NCBI RefSeq assembly: GCF_002368095.1
Contig: NZ_AP018227.1
Coordinates: 8,850,578-8,914,577 of the forward strand
Direction of reading: 5' to 3'
DNA length: 64,000 nt
Source: Calothrix parasitica NIES-267
GTDB taxonomy: Bacteria; Cyanobacteriota; Cyanobacteriia; Cyanobacteriales; Nostocaceae
The translations under genes and the position numbers were made by a program. Of this stretch, positions 17,636 through 26,138 are shown one piece after another. The first letter of the stretch is position 1. Each line of letters opens with the position of its first letter. The notes beneath the pieces were generated by a model. It ran no database searches. It saw only the letters and a list, made by a program, of their open reading frames with translations, and was not told the origin of the DNA.

Positions 17636-19450
17636 CTAGAACGTAAAGGTTGTTCTGAGAGTACCAATGAACACATCGTCACTATCTTCATTTTGACCGG
17701 AAGAGGTTTGATAGATAACACCAGGTGTAATAGAAATGTTATCGTTTACGCGATACTTGTAGAATCCTTCGATGTGGTAAGGAATATCACTATCATCAAC
17801 ACCTGCTAATCTATTCAAAGAGTAGGGTTGAGCACCACCGAAGAAACCTAACACGTTACCTCTACCACCGAAGTCGGGTAAAGCGATTCCAGCACCCCAA
17901 CTCCAAACTTCAAAGTCGTCACTAGCACCGAAGCCACTAACATCAGAATAAGAAACAAAACCACTTACTGAGAACTTATCGCTTGGTCTGATTGCAGCAG
18001 ACAAACCATAAGAGTTACTATTGGATGGGTCTTCAATCAAGTTAGCTTGTGCGGTACCAACTACAGGATTGGGAACGTTTCTAGTAACAGTATTACCATT
18101 CGCATCGGTAAAGTTTGTTTGAGTACTACCACCGAATCCACCTGCATCAAACAAAGTACTTCCCGAACCGTGGTAGCCGTGAACGTAGGTTGCTGCTAAT
18201 GCAATACGGCTATTCAAATTGAAGTTTAATTGTCCGAGGGCTGCGTAGTTACCGTTGAATACACCTTGACCAACTCCAGGGTTGCTGGGTTCGGAACCTA
18301 GGTAACCAACTGTCAAAGAACTTCCGCGAAGGGGACCACCACCTTTACCGAATTTGAAGTTTAATGCTGCACCAGCACCACCACCAATGCGGTAGATTGG
18401 GCTAGAGGAAGCAAAGGTAGACAAAGCGCCGTTACCACCATCGTAATCCTCAAAGTAAGGATTAACTGTAGCGACGTAATCACTGTGGATACCACCAGTT
18501 GCAGCAACATAAAGTTGTGCTGGACCTAAGTTAGTGTAGTAAGCTAACCAGTCTAATGTCACATCGTTGCTGTTGCTTGGGTCGCCGGTTAAATTAAAGG
18601 TTTGGAAATTTTCACCGCTTTGAGCACCTCCACCAGTATTGAAGCGCTGAGCGTTACCGGTAGCCAAACGGGTATGCAGAACGTCTTTACCAGTGAAGCT
18701 GGTCTGCAAGTCCAAGCGAATTCTGTTTTGGAAGACGGTATTGTTGTTATCGCCTACGCTATCACCAAAAGCATCTGTTAGCGCAAAAATCGCTTCACCG
18801 GCTAGTTTGGTTGTTGTAGAGAATTGATTAGATTCCAATTCAGCGGTACGCGCTTCCAAAGCATCTACTCGTCCGCGCAAGGTTGCCAACTCAGCAGAAA
18901 ATTCTTCCTGCAAACGCTGTAAAGTTGCCAAATCTTCTCTGGTAACAATATCAGCTGTAGCTGTAGCTATTAATTCGTTAACTCTATCCAAACAAGCATT
19001 CAAACCTGCTGCAAATTCATAACGAGTTAAAGCACGGTTCCCACGGTAGGTGCCGTTAGGATAACCAGCAATACAGCCATAACGCTCAACCAAAGATTGC
19101 AAAGCTTGGAAAGCCCAATCAGTTGGCTGTACGTCAGAAAACTGAGAAACAGAAGTTACTTGAGATTGGCTTCCATTCTCTTGTCCTTCACTGCTGTACT
19201 GATTTACTTCTTGTAAAACGTTGACTTCATTTTGTTGAGCTTGAGCCAGCGTTTGTGTTTCTTGGGATTCAAAAGAAGCTGAAAACACAGATGGTGTCTC
19301 AGTTCCCACTTTCTCTGCTTGAGATACTTCAGTACTAACTACTTCAGAATCACTAGCACTAGGAGCCGCGATCGCAGTTGTTGAAACTAGCAATGATGCT
19401 CCAAAAACGGCTTGACTTAACGCCAAGGATTTCCACAAAATATTAGACAT
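17636..19450 (-). CDS. SLH-domain iron uptake porin (OprB-like, cyanobacterial outer membrane)
   Basis: An outer-membrane porin of about 604 aa that lets small solutes, including iron, cross the outer membrane. The start is ATG at 19450 because it has AGGAGAAGAGG just upstream and is followed by a signal peptide (MSNILWKSLALSQAVFGASLL..., ending near AIAAPSA). An upstream in-frame ATG at 19516 would place 22 extra residues before that signal. The SLH domain is DVQPTDWAFQALQSLVERYG to LTRYEFAAGLNACL. A coiled coil (LQRLQEEFSAELATLRGRV) and a long beta-barrel region follow. The chain ends in Phe (TLRTTFTF), the usual BAM signal. It is monocistronic, with a terminator downstream. Confidence 0.92.
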   Translation of the reverse strand: MSNILWKSLALSQAVFGASLLVSTTAIAAPSASDSEVVSTEVSQAEKVGTETPSVFSASFESQETQTLAQAQQNEVNVLQEVNQYSSEGQENGSQSQVTSVSQFSDVQPTDWAFQALQSLVERYGCIAGYPNGTYRGNRALTRYEFAAGLNACLDRVNELIATATADIVTREDLATLQRLQEEFSAELATLRGRVDALEARTAELESNQFSTTTKLAGEAIFALTDAFGDSVGDNNNTVFQNRIRLDLQTSFTGKDVLHTRLATGNAQRFNTGGGAQSGENFQTFNLTGDPSNSNDVTLDWLAYYTNLGPAQLYVAATGGIHSDYVATVNPYFEDYDGGNGALSTFASSSPIYRIGGGAGAALNFKFGKGGGPLRGSSLTVGYLGSEPSNPGVGQGVFNGNYAALGQLNFNLNSRIALAATYVHGYHGSGSTLFDAGGFGGSTQTNFTDANGNTVTRNVPNPVVGTAQANLIEDPSNSNSYGLSAAIRPSDKFSVSGFVSYSDVSGFGASDDFEVWSWGAGIALPDFGGRGNVLGFFGGAQPYSLNRLAGVDDSDIPYHIEGFYKYRVNDNISITPGVIYQTSSGQNEDSDDVFIGTLRTTFTF

Positions 19451-20134
19451 TATTCCTCTTCTCCTCACACCTTTCTCAGATAATCTACTTTGCTGCAAAT
19501 TTGAAAAAAAATCCACTATGTTAGTGAAACTTACAAATGAGGCATAGTTACCTCATACACAATTCTAGTTATTGCTAAGCTAAGAACCTACTAAATCTAG
19601 ACAAAAATCTATGTAATTAACTTATGCAAAAACATATCCTTTATAGCCTTTAATTATAAGACAAGTGAAACAGAACGCAATTATATAGCCAGCTTGTTAA
19701 CTGTCACACTATTAAGAGAAGAAAGTTCTAACTGATGATATATAATCATATTTCTTGTCTTAGAGTCTTACTTGAGGGTTTGCAGTGTGTTTGTTAACAA
19801 CCTCCGAGTCAATACAAAAATTATCAAAAAGCGATAATATCAAAGCTAACTTGATGAACTCTTAACGACATCCTACTTTTGGATAAATAACACTCTACTT
19901 TACGAAGTAGTTTGTTCCTTATTCAAGTTGAGATTGTAGTTTCAGGGATGAAGGGTTTATTTGTCAATACCAAGGTGATGAAATCTTTGCATTTGCAAAT
20001 AGTTTGTCATGATTTTAGCGGAAATATTTATCGAAATAGTACCGCCTAACATATATTATTTTATACTCTTAAATGTTTATATATTAAAATAAAATTAATA
20101 TTTATGAATCTACCTGCATGGAAGGTACATAGCA
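19451..20134. other. Intergenic region upstream of the iron porin
   Basis: About 680 bp of AT-rich DNA that should hold the porin promoter and a long 5' leader. I see no tRNA, riboswitch or ORF that I can support. Confidence 0.45.
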
Positions 20135-20461
20135 TTGATAACTATGAATCATGCTCCTTTACTTATAGCTTTTTTGGTAGGAGATTATTTACAACAGCAG
20201 TGTAATCGCAATCGCTTAAATAATTATCAGTTAATTTCCATGCCAGAGTTGATTAATTGCATGGTACATAATTTAGGAGCATGCGAGGGTCTTTTGAAAA
20301 CGCCTATACCTTTCGCCTATACTATTCACTTAAAACAATTATTACTACTTATGCTATTTCCTATCGAAGCAATTGGACTATAAATTGAAAATTTCTTAGA
20401 CTCTGACGACCGCGATTTACCGTTAAAAGCAATTTACGATACAATGAAGCGAAATAATTAA
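20135..20461 (+). pseudogene. Decayed bestrophin-family (UPF0187) chloride channel gene
   Basis: The reading frame keeps pieces typical of bacterial bestrophins: LINCMVHNLGACEGLLKTP, then IPFAYTIHLKQLLLL (family: cER-l-TPiPfaY-iHLkQLLLLY), then IEAIGL. A TAA at 20381-20383 replaces the expected Glu, and the same frame continues IENFLDSDDRDLPLKAIYDT up to a stop at 20459-20461, matching the family GleIENPFG-d-nDLPLd region. Roughly 40 residues between KQLLLL and IEAIGL and the whole N-terminal half are missing. A functional bestrophin is about 300 aa. I read it as a pseudogene, not a small gene. Confidence 0.75.
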
Positions 20462-20499
20462 GGATTTAATTAGCTTTAGCTTTATAGCTACATTTGATG

Positions 20500-20612
20500 C
20501 AGGTGAAACGCAATACAGCATTGAGGGAAACAATCCCAGGATTTCGATATATTACGTCCCTATTGCTCAGCCAGGATGCAATTACGATTACGTTAGTGTT
20601 ACGTAAGTCCTG
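20500..20612. repeat. Degenerate copy of the GCGTAAGTCCT repeat family
   Basis: The segment ends with TTACGTAAGTCCTGC and contains GAAACAATCCCAGGATTTCG and ATTACGTCCCTATTGCTC. These resemble the interior and right end of the complete elements at 23972-24100 and 25627-25799. The left end is missing, so it is probably a decayed copy. Confidence 0.5.
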
Positions 20613-20697
20613 CAAGAGTTGAAACTCTCTATCTATTAACTAACTGCAAGTAAATGAAGCGCTGATAAAACTTAAATAAAAAATAAAAAGTACCCAT

Positions 20698-20746
20698 AAA
20701 AAACTATCCGCTCTTAGTTAAGTCAGATGACTTAATCTAAGAGCGG
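20698..20746 (-). terminator. Strong hairpin terminator of the small minus-strand transcript
   Basis: Arms CCGCTCTTAGTTAAGTCA (20708-20725) and TGACTTAATCTAAGAGCGG (20728-20746) pair almost perfectly. On the minus strand the hairpin is followed after ATAG by six T (20703-20698). It lies 109 bp past the stop of the small ORF at 20855-20926. Confidence 0.75.
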
Positions 20747-20854
20747 TCTAGTCGGGTCTTCAAGTTGCAACCTGACTGCCGGAAGGAACTCCAATTCAGC
20801 CTTGTCGCTTAAGATAAATTAGCCTTTCAAAGATTACAAAGATTAACTTAACTC

Positions 20855-20926
20855 TTAGAGCACAGCTCCGGCACACAGCCGGTTATTTGCAACTTGACGA
20901 CCCATGCGTATACTACTTTCTATCAT
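20855..20926 (-). CDS. Candidate 23-codon small protein in a structured transcript
   Basis: A short ORF reads MIESSIRMGRQVANNR followed by LCAGAVL. ATG at 20926 has a perfect Shine-Dalgarno (AGGAGG, 20935-20940) at 8-nt spacing. An upstream ATG at 20932 is too close to it. The coding strand segment GGGTCGTCAAGTTGCAA (20903-20887) is complementary at 16 of 17 positions to TTGCAACTTGAAGACCC (20770-20754) downstream, so translation and folding would interact. A CCGGC/GCCGG hairpin lies at the ORF end and a terminator at 20698-20746. A possible -10 box TATAGT lies near 21015. I recognise no homologue; it may be a peptide, a leader or a dual-function RNA. Confidence 0.5.
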   Translation of the reverse strand: MIESSIRMGRQVANNRLCAGAVL

Positions 20927-21091
20927 GGGCATCACCTCCTTTTTGCCTAAGCGGCTTTTAATCTCAAACAAGATAGAGCAACTAGCTCTTTCTTCGTGTG
21001 TTGTTACTACTATAGCATGGCTTTGGGAGAAATATAGAGAAAATCTCATAATTTTGATTTTTTTCGCGAGCAGTGCTTGATTGATTAAGAA

Positions 21092-21361
21092 TAGGAATGG
21101 CCGCAACTTGACATTTTTCTAGTAGGGGAGGCAAAATACGGTTCCTTAGTGCAGTCTTGGGGAGCCATTGCGTTGCGCGGTGAATCAAGGAAAGGGGGTG
21201 TCGGTTTCCGTCCCCCTTTCCTAGTGAACCCGAAGGGTGTAGATTTTCTTCCCGTATTATTGCCGTTGCTCTGACACTTTGAACAAAGCAGGAACAACGT
21301 AGTCACAATATTTTCAGTGTCACGCACCAGCCGAGTATTGTCACAATTGCGGCCATTCCTG
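21092..21361. repeat. MITE-like element, TAGG...CCTG family, copy B (270 bp)
   Basis: The ends TAGGAATGGCCGCAACTTGA and ACAATTGCGGCCATTCCTG are terminal inverted repeats. The same 5 bp, AAGAA, flank it on both sides (21087-21091 and 21362-21366). Compared with copies A and C it carries about 140 bp of extra inner sequence, including the hairpin AAGGAAAGGGGG / CCCCCTTTCCT (about 21186-21222). The ORFs of 68-83 codons across it are not supported as genes. Confidence 0.8.
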
Positions 21362-21460
21362 AAGAAAAAGAATTTATTTTTAAAAGTATTTTTTCAAGCA
21401 ATTTTCAGGAATAGTAAGGGAATAATCAGAAAAAGAAATACATCCCCTGTTAAATCCAAA

Positions 21461-21488
21461 ATAAAAATCCCCGCTAAGCAGCGGGGAT
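21461..21488 (-). terminator. Rho-independent terminator of psbD
   Basis: The hairpin ATCCCCGCT-AAGC-AGCGGGGAT (21467-21488) lies 57 bp downstream of the psbD stop codon. On the minus strand it is followed by TTTTTAT, a usual intrinsic terminator. It shows that psbD here ends its own transcript, with no psbC after it. Confidence 0.85.
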
Positions 21489-21544
21489 AAAATCAGCGAT
21501 TATTCTTATTTATTAGCTGAAAATTAAATTAAAGGAATGTTAAA

Positions 21545-22603
21545 TTACAGCGCGTTACCACGAGGTAGAACTTCCTCGGGGAATACAAACTGTTCGTGAG
21601 GTTGGTCTTGAGGAGCCATCCATGCACGGATACCTTCGTTCAACAAAATGTTTTTGGTATAGAAGGTTTCAAATTCTGGGTCTTCAGCCGCTCTCAATTC
21701 TTGAGATACGAAGTCATAAGCACGTAAGTTTAGCGCTAAGCCAACTACACCTACTGCGCTCATCCATAACCCAGTTACTGGTACGAACAACATGAAGAAG
21801 TGTAACCAGCGTTTGTTAGAGAATGCAATACCGAAAATCTGAGACCAGAAACGGTTTGCAGTCACCATTGAGTAGGTTTCTTCTGCTTGGGTTGGTTCAA
21901 ATGCACGGAAGGTATTAGAACCGTCGCCATCTTCAAACAAGGTGTTTTCAACGGTTGCACCGTGAATCGCACACAATAGCGCACCACCCAATACACCTGC
22001 TACTCCCATCATGTGGAAGGGATTCAAAGTCCAGTTATGGAAACCTTGGAAGAATAGCAAGAAACGGAAGATTGCTGCTACACCAAAACTTGGTGCGAAA
22101 AACCAAGAAGACTGACCCAAGGGGTACATCAAAAATACGCTGACGAATACCGCGATAGGTGCAGAAAATGCGATGGCGTTGTAAGGACGAATTCCCACCA
22201 AACGGGAAATTTCAAATTGACGCAACATGAAGCCAATCAAAGCGAAAGCTCCGTGTAACGCAACGAATGCCCACAATCCACCTAATTGACACCAACGAGT
22301 GAAGTCACCTTGAGCTTCGGGTCCCCACAAAAGCAATAGGGAATGTCCCATGCTGTCTGCGGGTGTGGATACTGCTACGGTCAAGAAGTTACAACCTTCC
22401 AAATAAGAAGATGCTAAACCGTGAGTGTACCAGGAGGTAACAAAAGTTGTACCTGTTAGCCATCCACCTAGAGCCATGTAGGCACAGGGGAAGAGTAGTA
22501 TACCCGACCAACCGACAAAAACGAATCTATCTCGCTTTAACCAGTCATCGAGTACGTCAAACCAGCCTCTACTGCTAGGGGCGCGTCCAACTGCGATGGT
22601 CAT
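21545..22603 (-). CDS. psbD: Photosystem II D2 protein, stand-alone copy
   Basis: D2 is one of the two reaction-centre core proteins of photosystem II in the thylakoid membrane; it binds chlorophyll, pheophytin and plastoquinone QA and ligates the non-haem iron. The 352-aa chain is complete, from [20 protein letters not shown] to [14 protein letters not shown]. Conserved segments include the [10 protein letters not shown] helix, the QA-site helix ([20 protein letters not shown]) and the non-haem-iron helix ([20 protein letters not shown]). ATG at 22603 has GGAG upstream; the ATG-like start at 22645 would add 14 unrelated residues. In most cyanobacteria one psbD overlaps psbC; here no psbC follows and a terminator does, so this is the extra psbD copy. 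Small changes from common D2 sequence include Ala in GGLWAF and HGAFAL. Confidence 0.95.
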   Translation of the reverse strand: MTIAVGRAPSSRGWFDVLDDWLKRDRFVFVGWSGILLFPCAYMALGGWLTGTTFVTSWYTHGLASSYLEGCNFLTVAVSTPADSMGHSLLLLWGPEAQGDFTRWCQLGGLWAFVALHGAFALIGFMLRQFEISRLVGIRPYNAIAFSAPIAVFVSVFLMYPLGQSSWFFAPSFGVAAIFRFLLFFQGFHNWTLNPFHMMGVAGVLGGALLCAIHGATVENTLFEDGDGSNTFRAFEPTQAEETYSMVTANRFWSQIFGIAFSNKRWLHFFMLFVPVTGLWMSAVGVVGLALNLRAYDFVSQELRAAEDPEFETFYTKNILLNEGIRAWMAPQDQPHEQFVFPEEVLPRGNAL

Positions 22604-22745
22604 GAGATCAAATCTCCAAATAGTTATAATTACAGCTTTATTCAACTTCGAGGTCGGATTTTTACCAACTCTCTCATGCAGAAAAGCAACTAGATTGTCA
22701 ATCTAGTTTACAAATTTTTACTGTCTCTAATTTATTGTATAGAAA
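22604..22745 (-). promoter_or_regulatory. psbD leader with palindrome and probable -10 box
   Basis: The minus-strand leader carries a perfect palindrome AACTAGATTGTCAATCTAGTT (22688-22708) and, upstream, TATACAAT (about 22735-22742), a plausible -10 element. No good -35 hexamer is visible 16-18 bp further up. The palindrome lies in the 5' leader if that -10 is right, so it could be an RNA hairpin or an operator. The remaining DNA up to 22975 should hold the divergent promoter of the UPF0367 gene. Confidence 0.5.
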
Positions 22746-22975
22746 AATAGGTAATTTTTCCAGTGGGTTTTCAAATTAAATGAATTTTTTTTTGCGACTC
22801 TACCTGAATGCTTGGGTATGCGGAGATTCTTATATCAGGTAATATTTATAGGTTCAGAATAATTAACATTATTTTAATATTTCACGATTTATAATCCTCA
22901 TTTTTTAGTTCGGACTGTTAATGTAGTGCTGGCGTTAAAATTAGACGAAGCAGTTAAATTTTTTATTAAGGTTCC

Positions 22976-23248
22976 ATGTTCACTATCGATTTAACAGTAA
23001 GAAACACGGCTTTCCCTGCATCTATTCAGCGCAAGACTCAAGAAGATGCAAAAGCTGTCTACGATTTGGTTTTATCAGCAATGCGTTCTAATAATCCAGA
23101 CATCATTGAACTAGAGTGTGAAGGTAAAGTAGAGAAAAAAATTGCGATTCGAGCTAGCGAAATTTCTGGGGTTCAAATTACCCAGAAAGATGGTACAGCT
23201 AGCGGAAGTGGTAAAACTCCAGGTTTCTTTGCTTTAGCATCAGAATAG
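22976..23248 (+). CDS. UPF0367-family small cyanobacterial protein
   Basis: A 90-aa soluble protein of the UPF0367 family, known only from cyanobacteria and with no assigned function. Diagnostic pieces are MFTIDLTVRNTAFPASIQRK, KIAIRASEISGVQI and the C-terminal PGFFALASE. It has no membrane segment or metal motif. Its stop codon is only 6 bp before the start of an ABC ATPase gene, so the two are translationally linked. The divergent neighbour is psbD. Confidence 0.88.
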   Translation: MFTIDLTVRNTAFPASIQRKTQEDAKAVYDLVLSAMRSNNPDIIELECEGKVEKKIAIRASEISGVQITQKDGTASGSGKTPGFFALASE

Positions 23249-23254
23249 AAATTA

Positions 23255-23941
23255 GTGGAATACAAAACAAACGAGCCGGGAATCTCGGTAAAAGATTTGA
23301 ATTTTGATTGGCCTTCAGGGGCGCAAGTAATAAAATCTTGCTCCTTGGAAGTACCCAGAGGAGAATTCTGGATGCTCTTGGGTACAAATGGTAGTGGAAA
23401 ATCAACTTTACTCAGACTACTCGCAGGACTATTAACTCCTAAAAGTGGTGAAGTGGGGGTTTTACACCCCGTTGGTTTTGTTTTCCAAAATCCCGACCAT
23501 CAATTAGTAATGCCTACTGTTGGTGCTGACGTAGCTTTTGGATTGGTACAAGAACAACTACCCCAAAAGCAAGTCAGAGAAAGAGTGGAGGAAGCGTTGA
23601 GTGCCGTAAACTTACTTTCACTTCAGCGTCGTCCCATCTACGCTTTAAGTGGAGGACAAAAACAACGAGTAGCGATTGCAGGAGCTATTGCTCGCCGTTG
23701 TGCTTTGTTATTGTTAGACGAACCCACTGCCTTACTCGACCCAGATAGCCAATTAGAATTGGTCGCTGGTGTTCGTCGTTTGGTGAAAAGTCGAGGTATT
23801 ACAGCCCTCTGGGTAACCCATCGTTTAGATGAGTTAAATTATTGCGATGGTGCTTTTCTACTCGAAAAAGGGGTTTTAATCGACAAGGGAGAGCCTGCAC
23901 GTCTCAAAAAAGCTTTAATGGAATTGCAGGGAGGAGATTGA
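23255..23941 (+). CDS. ECF/Cbi-type ABC transporter ATP-binding protein
   Basis: A 228-aa ATPase that would power a membrane importer, probably for a vitamin or metal. It has Walker A in LGTNGSGKSTLLR, a Q-loop in FQNPDHQLVMP, the signature LSGGQKQRVAIAGA, Walker B in LLLLDEPTALLD, and an H-loop in WVTHRLDEL. The FQNPDHQ Q-loop is typical of energy-coupling-factor (EcfA/CbiO/BioM) ATPases. The start codon is GTG at 23255. No transmembrane or substrate-binding partner lies in the window, so its substrate cannot be told. Confidence 0.87.
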   Translation: MEYKTNEPGISVKDLNFDWPSGAQVIKSCSLEVPRGEFWMLLGTNGSGKSTLLRLLAGLLTPKSGEVGVLHPVGFVFQNPDHQLVMPTVGADVAFGLVQEQLPQKQVRERVEEALSAVNLLSLQRRPIYALSGGQKQRVAIAGAIARRCALLLLDEPTALLDPDSQLELVAGVRRLVKSRGITALWVTHRLDELNYCDGAFLLEKGVLIDKGEPARLKKALMELQGGD

Positions 23942-23971
23942 ATCTACTTTCTTTGCGTCTTCTATCTTAAG

Positions 23972-24100
23972 TAGGACTTACGCAAAGCAAAATTGTCATT
24001 GCGACGGTCACTACGTGTAGGGAAGCAATCCCAAAGTTTCGAGAGATTACGTCGCTGTCGCTCGTAATGACCCAATTACGTTACTTTTGCGTAAGTCCTA
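23972..24100. repeat. MITE-like element, TAGGACTTACGC family, complete copy (129 bp)
   Basis: Terminal inverted repeats TAGGACTTACGCAAAGCAA and ACTTTTGCGTAAGTCCTA. The 5 bp TTAAG flank both ends (23967-23971 and 24101-24105), a clear target-site duplication. The interior holds AATTGTCATTGCGA and its approximate complement TCGTAATGACCCAATT. There is no ORF. A second full copy lies at 25627-25799. Confidence 0.82.
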
Positions 24101-24512
24101 TTAAGTAGTAATTAATTGTTTATTATCAAAAATTTCAGCGCGTCTATTTATAGGCGCGTTGATTTTGTTTCTAATAAAAGATGGTCAACTAAATATATGA
24201 GGGATGTGAGTAGGAAGTAGAGAATAGGGACAAATTTATCCATAATTTATCCATCGAAATGAATGAAACGCACTAGTGGTTAACTTTAAAGAATGATTAA
24301 AAATTGAAAAACATAGAATTCAGCTTGCTGATTCTTAGTTTTTACTTTCTACGGCTAGCGAAATATTTGATTATTTTATTACCATCTGACAAGGGTTTCG
24401 TAATATTTCTCAGATTTTATGCTTGTGTAACATAGTGTTACAAGTAATGTTTGAATTACTATAAGAGTTATGAATGAAAATTGTAAAATCTAGAATACTG
24501 TGATTCAGAACC
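24101..24512. other. Intergenic region before the NYN-domain gene
   Basis: About 410 bp without a gene. It holds a possible hairpin GCGCGTCTATTTATAGGCGCG (about 24139-24159) and otherwise AT-rich DNA that should include the promoter of the NYN gene. Confidence 0.45.
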
Positions 24513-25064
24513 ATGTCCCCTTCATTTTCCCCGTCCGTTTTACTGGTAGACGGTTATAACATAATCGGCGCTTGGTCTTGCCTAAAGAAGACTTGCGACA
24601 ACGTTGGACTAGAAGCTGCACGAAATGAGTTGCTTGAAGCCCTCGTTAGTTATAGTGCATTTACAGGCTATCAAACTCAAGTAGTCTTTGATGCCCATTT
24701 TCAAAGAAATGGCTCTAATGAGGAAGTCGTAACAAAACTAGTTACCGCTTTTTATACAGATTTCGGTCAAACAGCAGACACTTACATTGAAAAACTTTGT
24801 GCGTCATTACGTACTAAAGTGCGAACACGTTTATTATCGCGAGTAGTCGTAGCCACTTCAGACCGGGCGCAACAGTTGACGGTACAGGGGTATGGAGCGG
24901 AGTGGATATCTGCACAGCAACTCTGTTATGAAATAGAAGCTACTGTTTGCAGAACGCGACAAAAATATAAATCGCGCAAGAAGAGCAATGGTAGACTGCT
25001 CGCTAATTCTATTGATGCTAAATCACGACAAAAGCTAGCTGAATTACGCATGGGTTTGAAATAG
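24513..25064 (+). CDS. NYN-domain (YacP/Rae1-like) ribonuclease
   Basis: A 183-aa protein with a PIN-like NYN nuclease fold. Bacterial YacP/Rae1 relatives cut mRNA on ribosomes. The first acidic strand is VLLVDGYNIIGAWS (about 9-22). Further acidic sites are VVFDAHFQRNG, FGQTADTYIEKL and VVATSDRAQQ, so the acidic active-site set seems present. The basic C-terminal tail (RQKYKSRKKSNGR) suits RNA binding. The gene stands alone. Two tRNA-Asn genes follow on the same strand after 170 bp. Confidence 0.87.
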   Translation: MSPSFSPSVLLVDGYNIIGAWSCLKKTCDNVGLEAARNELLEALVSYSAFTGYQTQVVFDAHFQRNGSNEEVVTKLVTAFYTDFGQTADTYIEKLCASLRTKVRTRLLSRVVVATSDRAQQLTVQGYGAEWISAQQLCYEIEATVCRTRQKYKSRKKSNGRLLANSIDAKSRQKLAELRMGLK

Positions 25065-25234
25065 ATGTCAGCTTGCTTATTTTAAATGGGCATCTACTAA
25101 CTATTGAGCCAGTTAATCAATCACTGGTTTTATTGGTACAAATGTTTAGTTAAAGAAATTTTCAGAAATTCCAAAAAAAGTTTGTTAAAGTACTTGCCAA
25201 ATTCTTTTTTTGGCTTTAATATTATTAATCGTAG

Positions 25235-25306
25235 TCCTCAGTAGCTCAGTGGTAGAGCGGTCGGCTGTTAACCGATTGGTCGCAAGTTCGAATCTTGCCT
25301 GGGGAG
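25235..25306 (+). tRNA. trnN: tRNA-Asn (GUU), copy 1
   Basis: 72 nt that fold as a tRNA. The acceptor arms TCCTCAG / CTGGGGA pair; the D arm is GCTC-AGTGGTA-GAGC. The anticodon loop CTGTTAA carries GTT (Asn). The T arm is GCAAG-TTCGAAT-CTTGC. The discriminator base is G and CCA is not encoded. Confidence 0.96.
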
Positions 25307-25375
25307 TTTGAGCTTCGTTTGTTGCTTATTAGTTATGAGTAGCAAGTTTTTAAGAACTCTTTTTATCAGTCTTAA

Positions 25376-25447
25376 TCCTCAGTAGCTCAGTGGTAGAGCG
25401 GTCGGCTGTTAACCGATTGGTCGCAAGTTCGAATCTTGCCTGGGGAG
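25376..25447 (+). tRNA. trnN: tRNA-Asn (GUU), copy 2
   Basis: Identical to the first copy over all 72 nt, with a 69-bp spacer that differs from other flanks. It carries the same anticodon GTT and no encoded CCA. The two copies form a tandem duplication. Confidence 0.96.
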
Positions 25448-25557
25448 TTTAAAATTTATATAAGTAAACACGATTAATTAGTTAATTGAGCAGTGTCAAT
25501 ACTTATTATTTTACGTTTATAGGCTGTAGATATTTAGAGCAAAAATTTATAGTGCTG

Positions 25558-25589
25558 AGAAACCCGGTTTTTCAAAAAACCGGGTTTCT
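25558..25589. repeat. Palindrome AGAAACCCGGTTTTT / AAAAAACCGGGTTTCT
   Basis: A strong hairpin about 110 bp downstream of the second tRNA, with arms AGAAACCCGGTTTTT and AAACCGGGTTTCT. Nearly the same palindrome lies at 37389-37421 after the FHA-oxidoreductase gene. It may act as a terminator in either direction and is a dispersed repeat. Confidence 0.6.
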
Positions 25590-25626
25590 TGATTTTTGTG
25601 AATGATTTAAGACTGCTATAGAAGAT

Positions 25627-25799
25627 TAGGACTTACGCAAAGCAAGTTTGTAATTGCGAGCGAAACGCAGTGCAGCGAAGCAATCTCAGCATTTCTGCTA
25701 TGAGCCGCAGCTTCGCTGAATACGTCGCTGTCGCATGTCCTAACGGACACGCTGCGCTAACGACCCGGACGCAATTTCGTTATTTTTGTGTAAGTCCTA
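25627..25799. repeat. MITE-like element, TAGGACTTACGC family, complete copy (173 bp)
   Basis: Begins TAGGACTTACGCAAAGCAAG and ends TTTTTGTGTAAGTCCTA. Flanked by the 5-bp direct repeat AAGAT (25622-25626 and 25800-25804). It differs from the 129-bp copy by extra inner sequence rich in GCAGTGCAGCGAAGC and TGCGCTAACGACC. There is no ORF. The 340 bp after it contain nothing I recognise. Confidence 0.82.
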
Positions 25800-26138
25800 A
25801 AGATAAAGACAATTATGTGTTTTATGTTTTATAAATATAAGCTAAAAAATGTGATTTTATAATATCAAGACGCATATATTTTTTATATACTGAAAAACAT
25901 GCCTCTAAGTTAGTTTTAATCAATTATGTATATTATCTATATCGTTATAAATCCTTTATGCAAATCAATTTAGTTTTGCATTTTATGCGATAGGGGATAT
26001 ATTTATTGATTATTTTACCAATTTTTGAATAAACAATATTTGTGCTTTAAATATATTGTCTAATTAAATCTTGGCAGGGATTGGGAACAACTGATGATGA
26101 CTTTTAGCAGACACAAGAAAAAATTTGTAAATTGATTA

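Noticed and set aside
20754-20903. Inverted pair considered as a retron msr-msd
   Set aside because: No reverse transcriptase is adjacent, and the strand has a ribosome site with a small ORF; a structured small-ORF transcript explains it better.
21085-21327. 80-codon minus-strand ORF near the psbD terminator
   Set aside because: It lies almost wholly inside MITE copy B and has no family likeness; the 68-codon and 83-codon frames beside it overlap the same element or the small-ORF leader.
21545-22603. psbD considered as a far-red-light (FaRLiP) variant
   Set aside because: The sequence is close to ordinary D2 and no other far-red gene, such as a chlF-type psbA or allophycocyanin variants, is in the neighbourhood.
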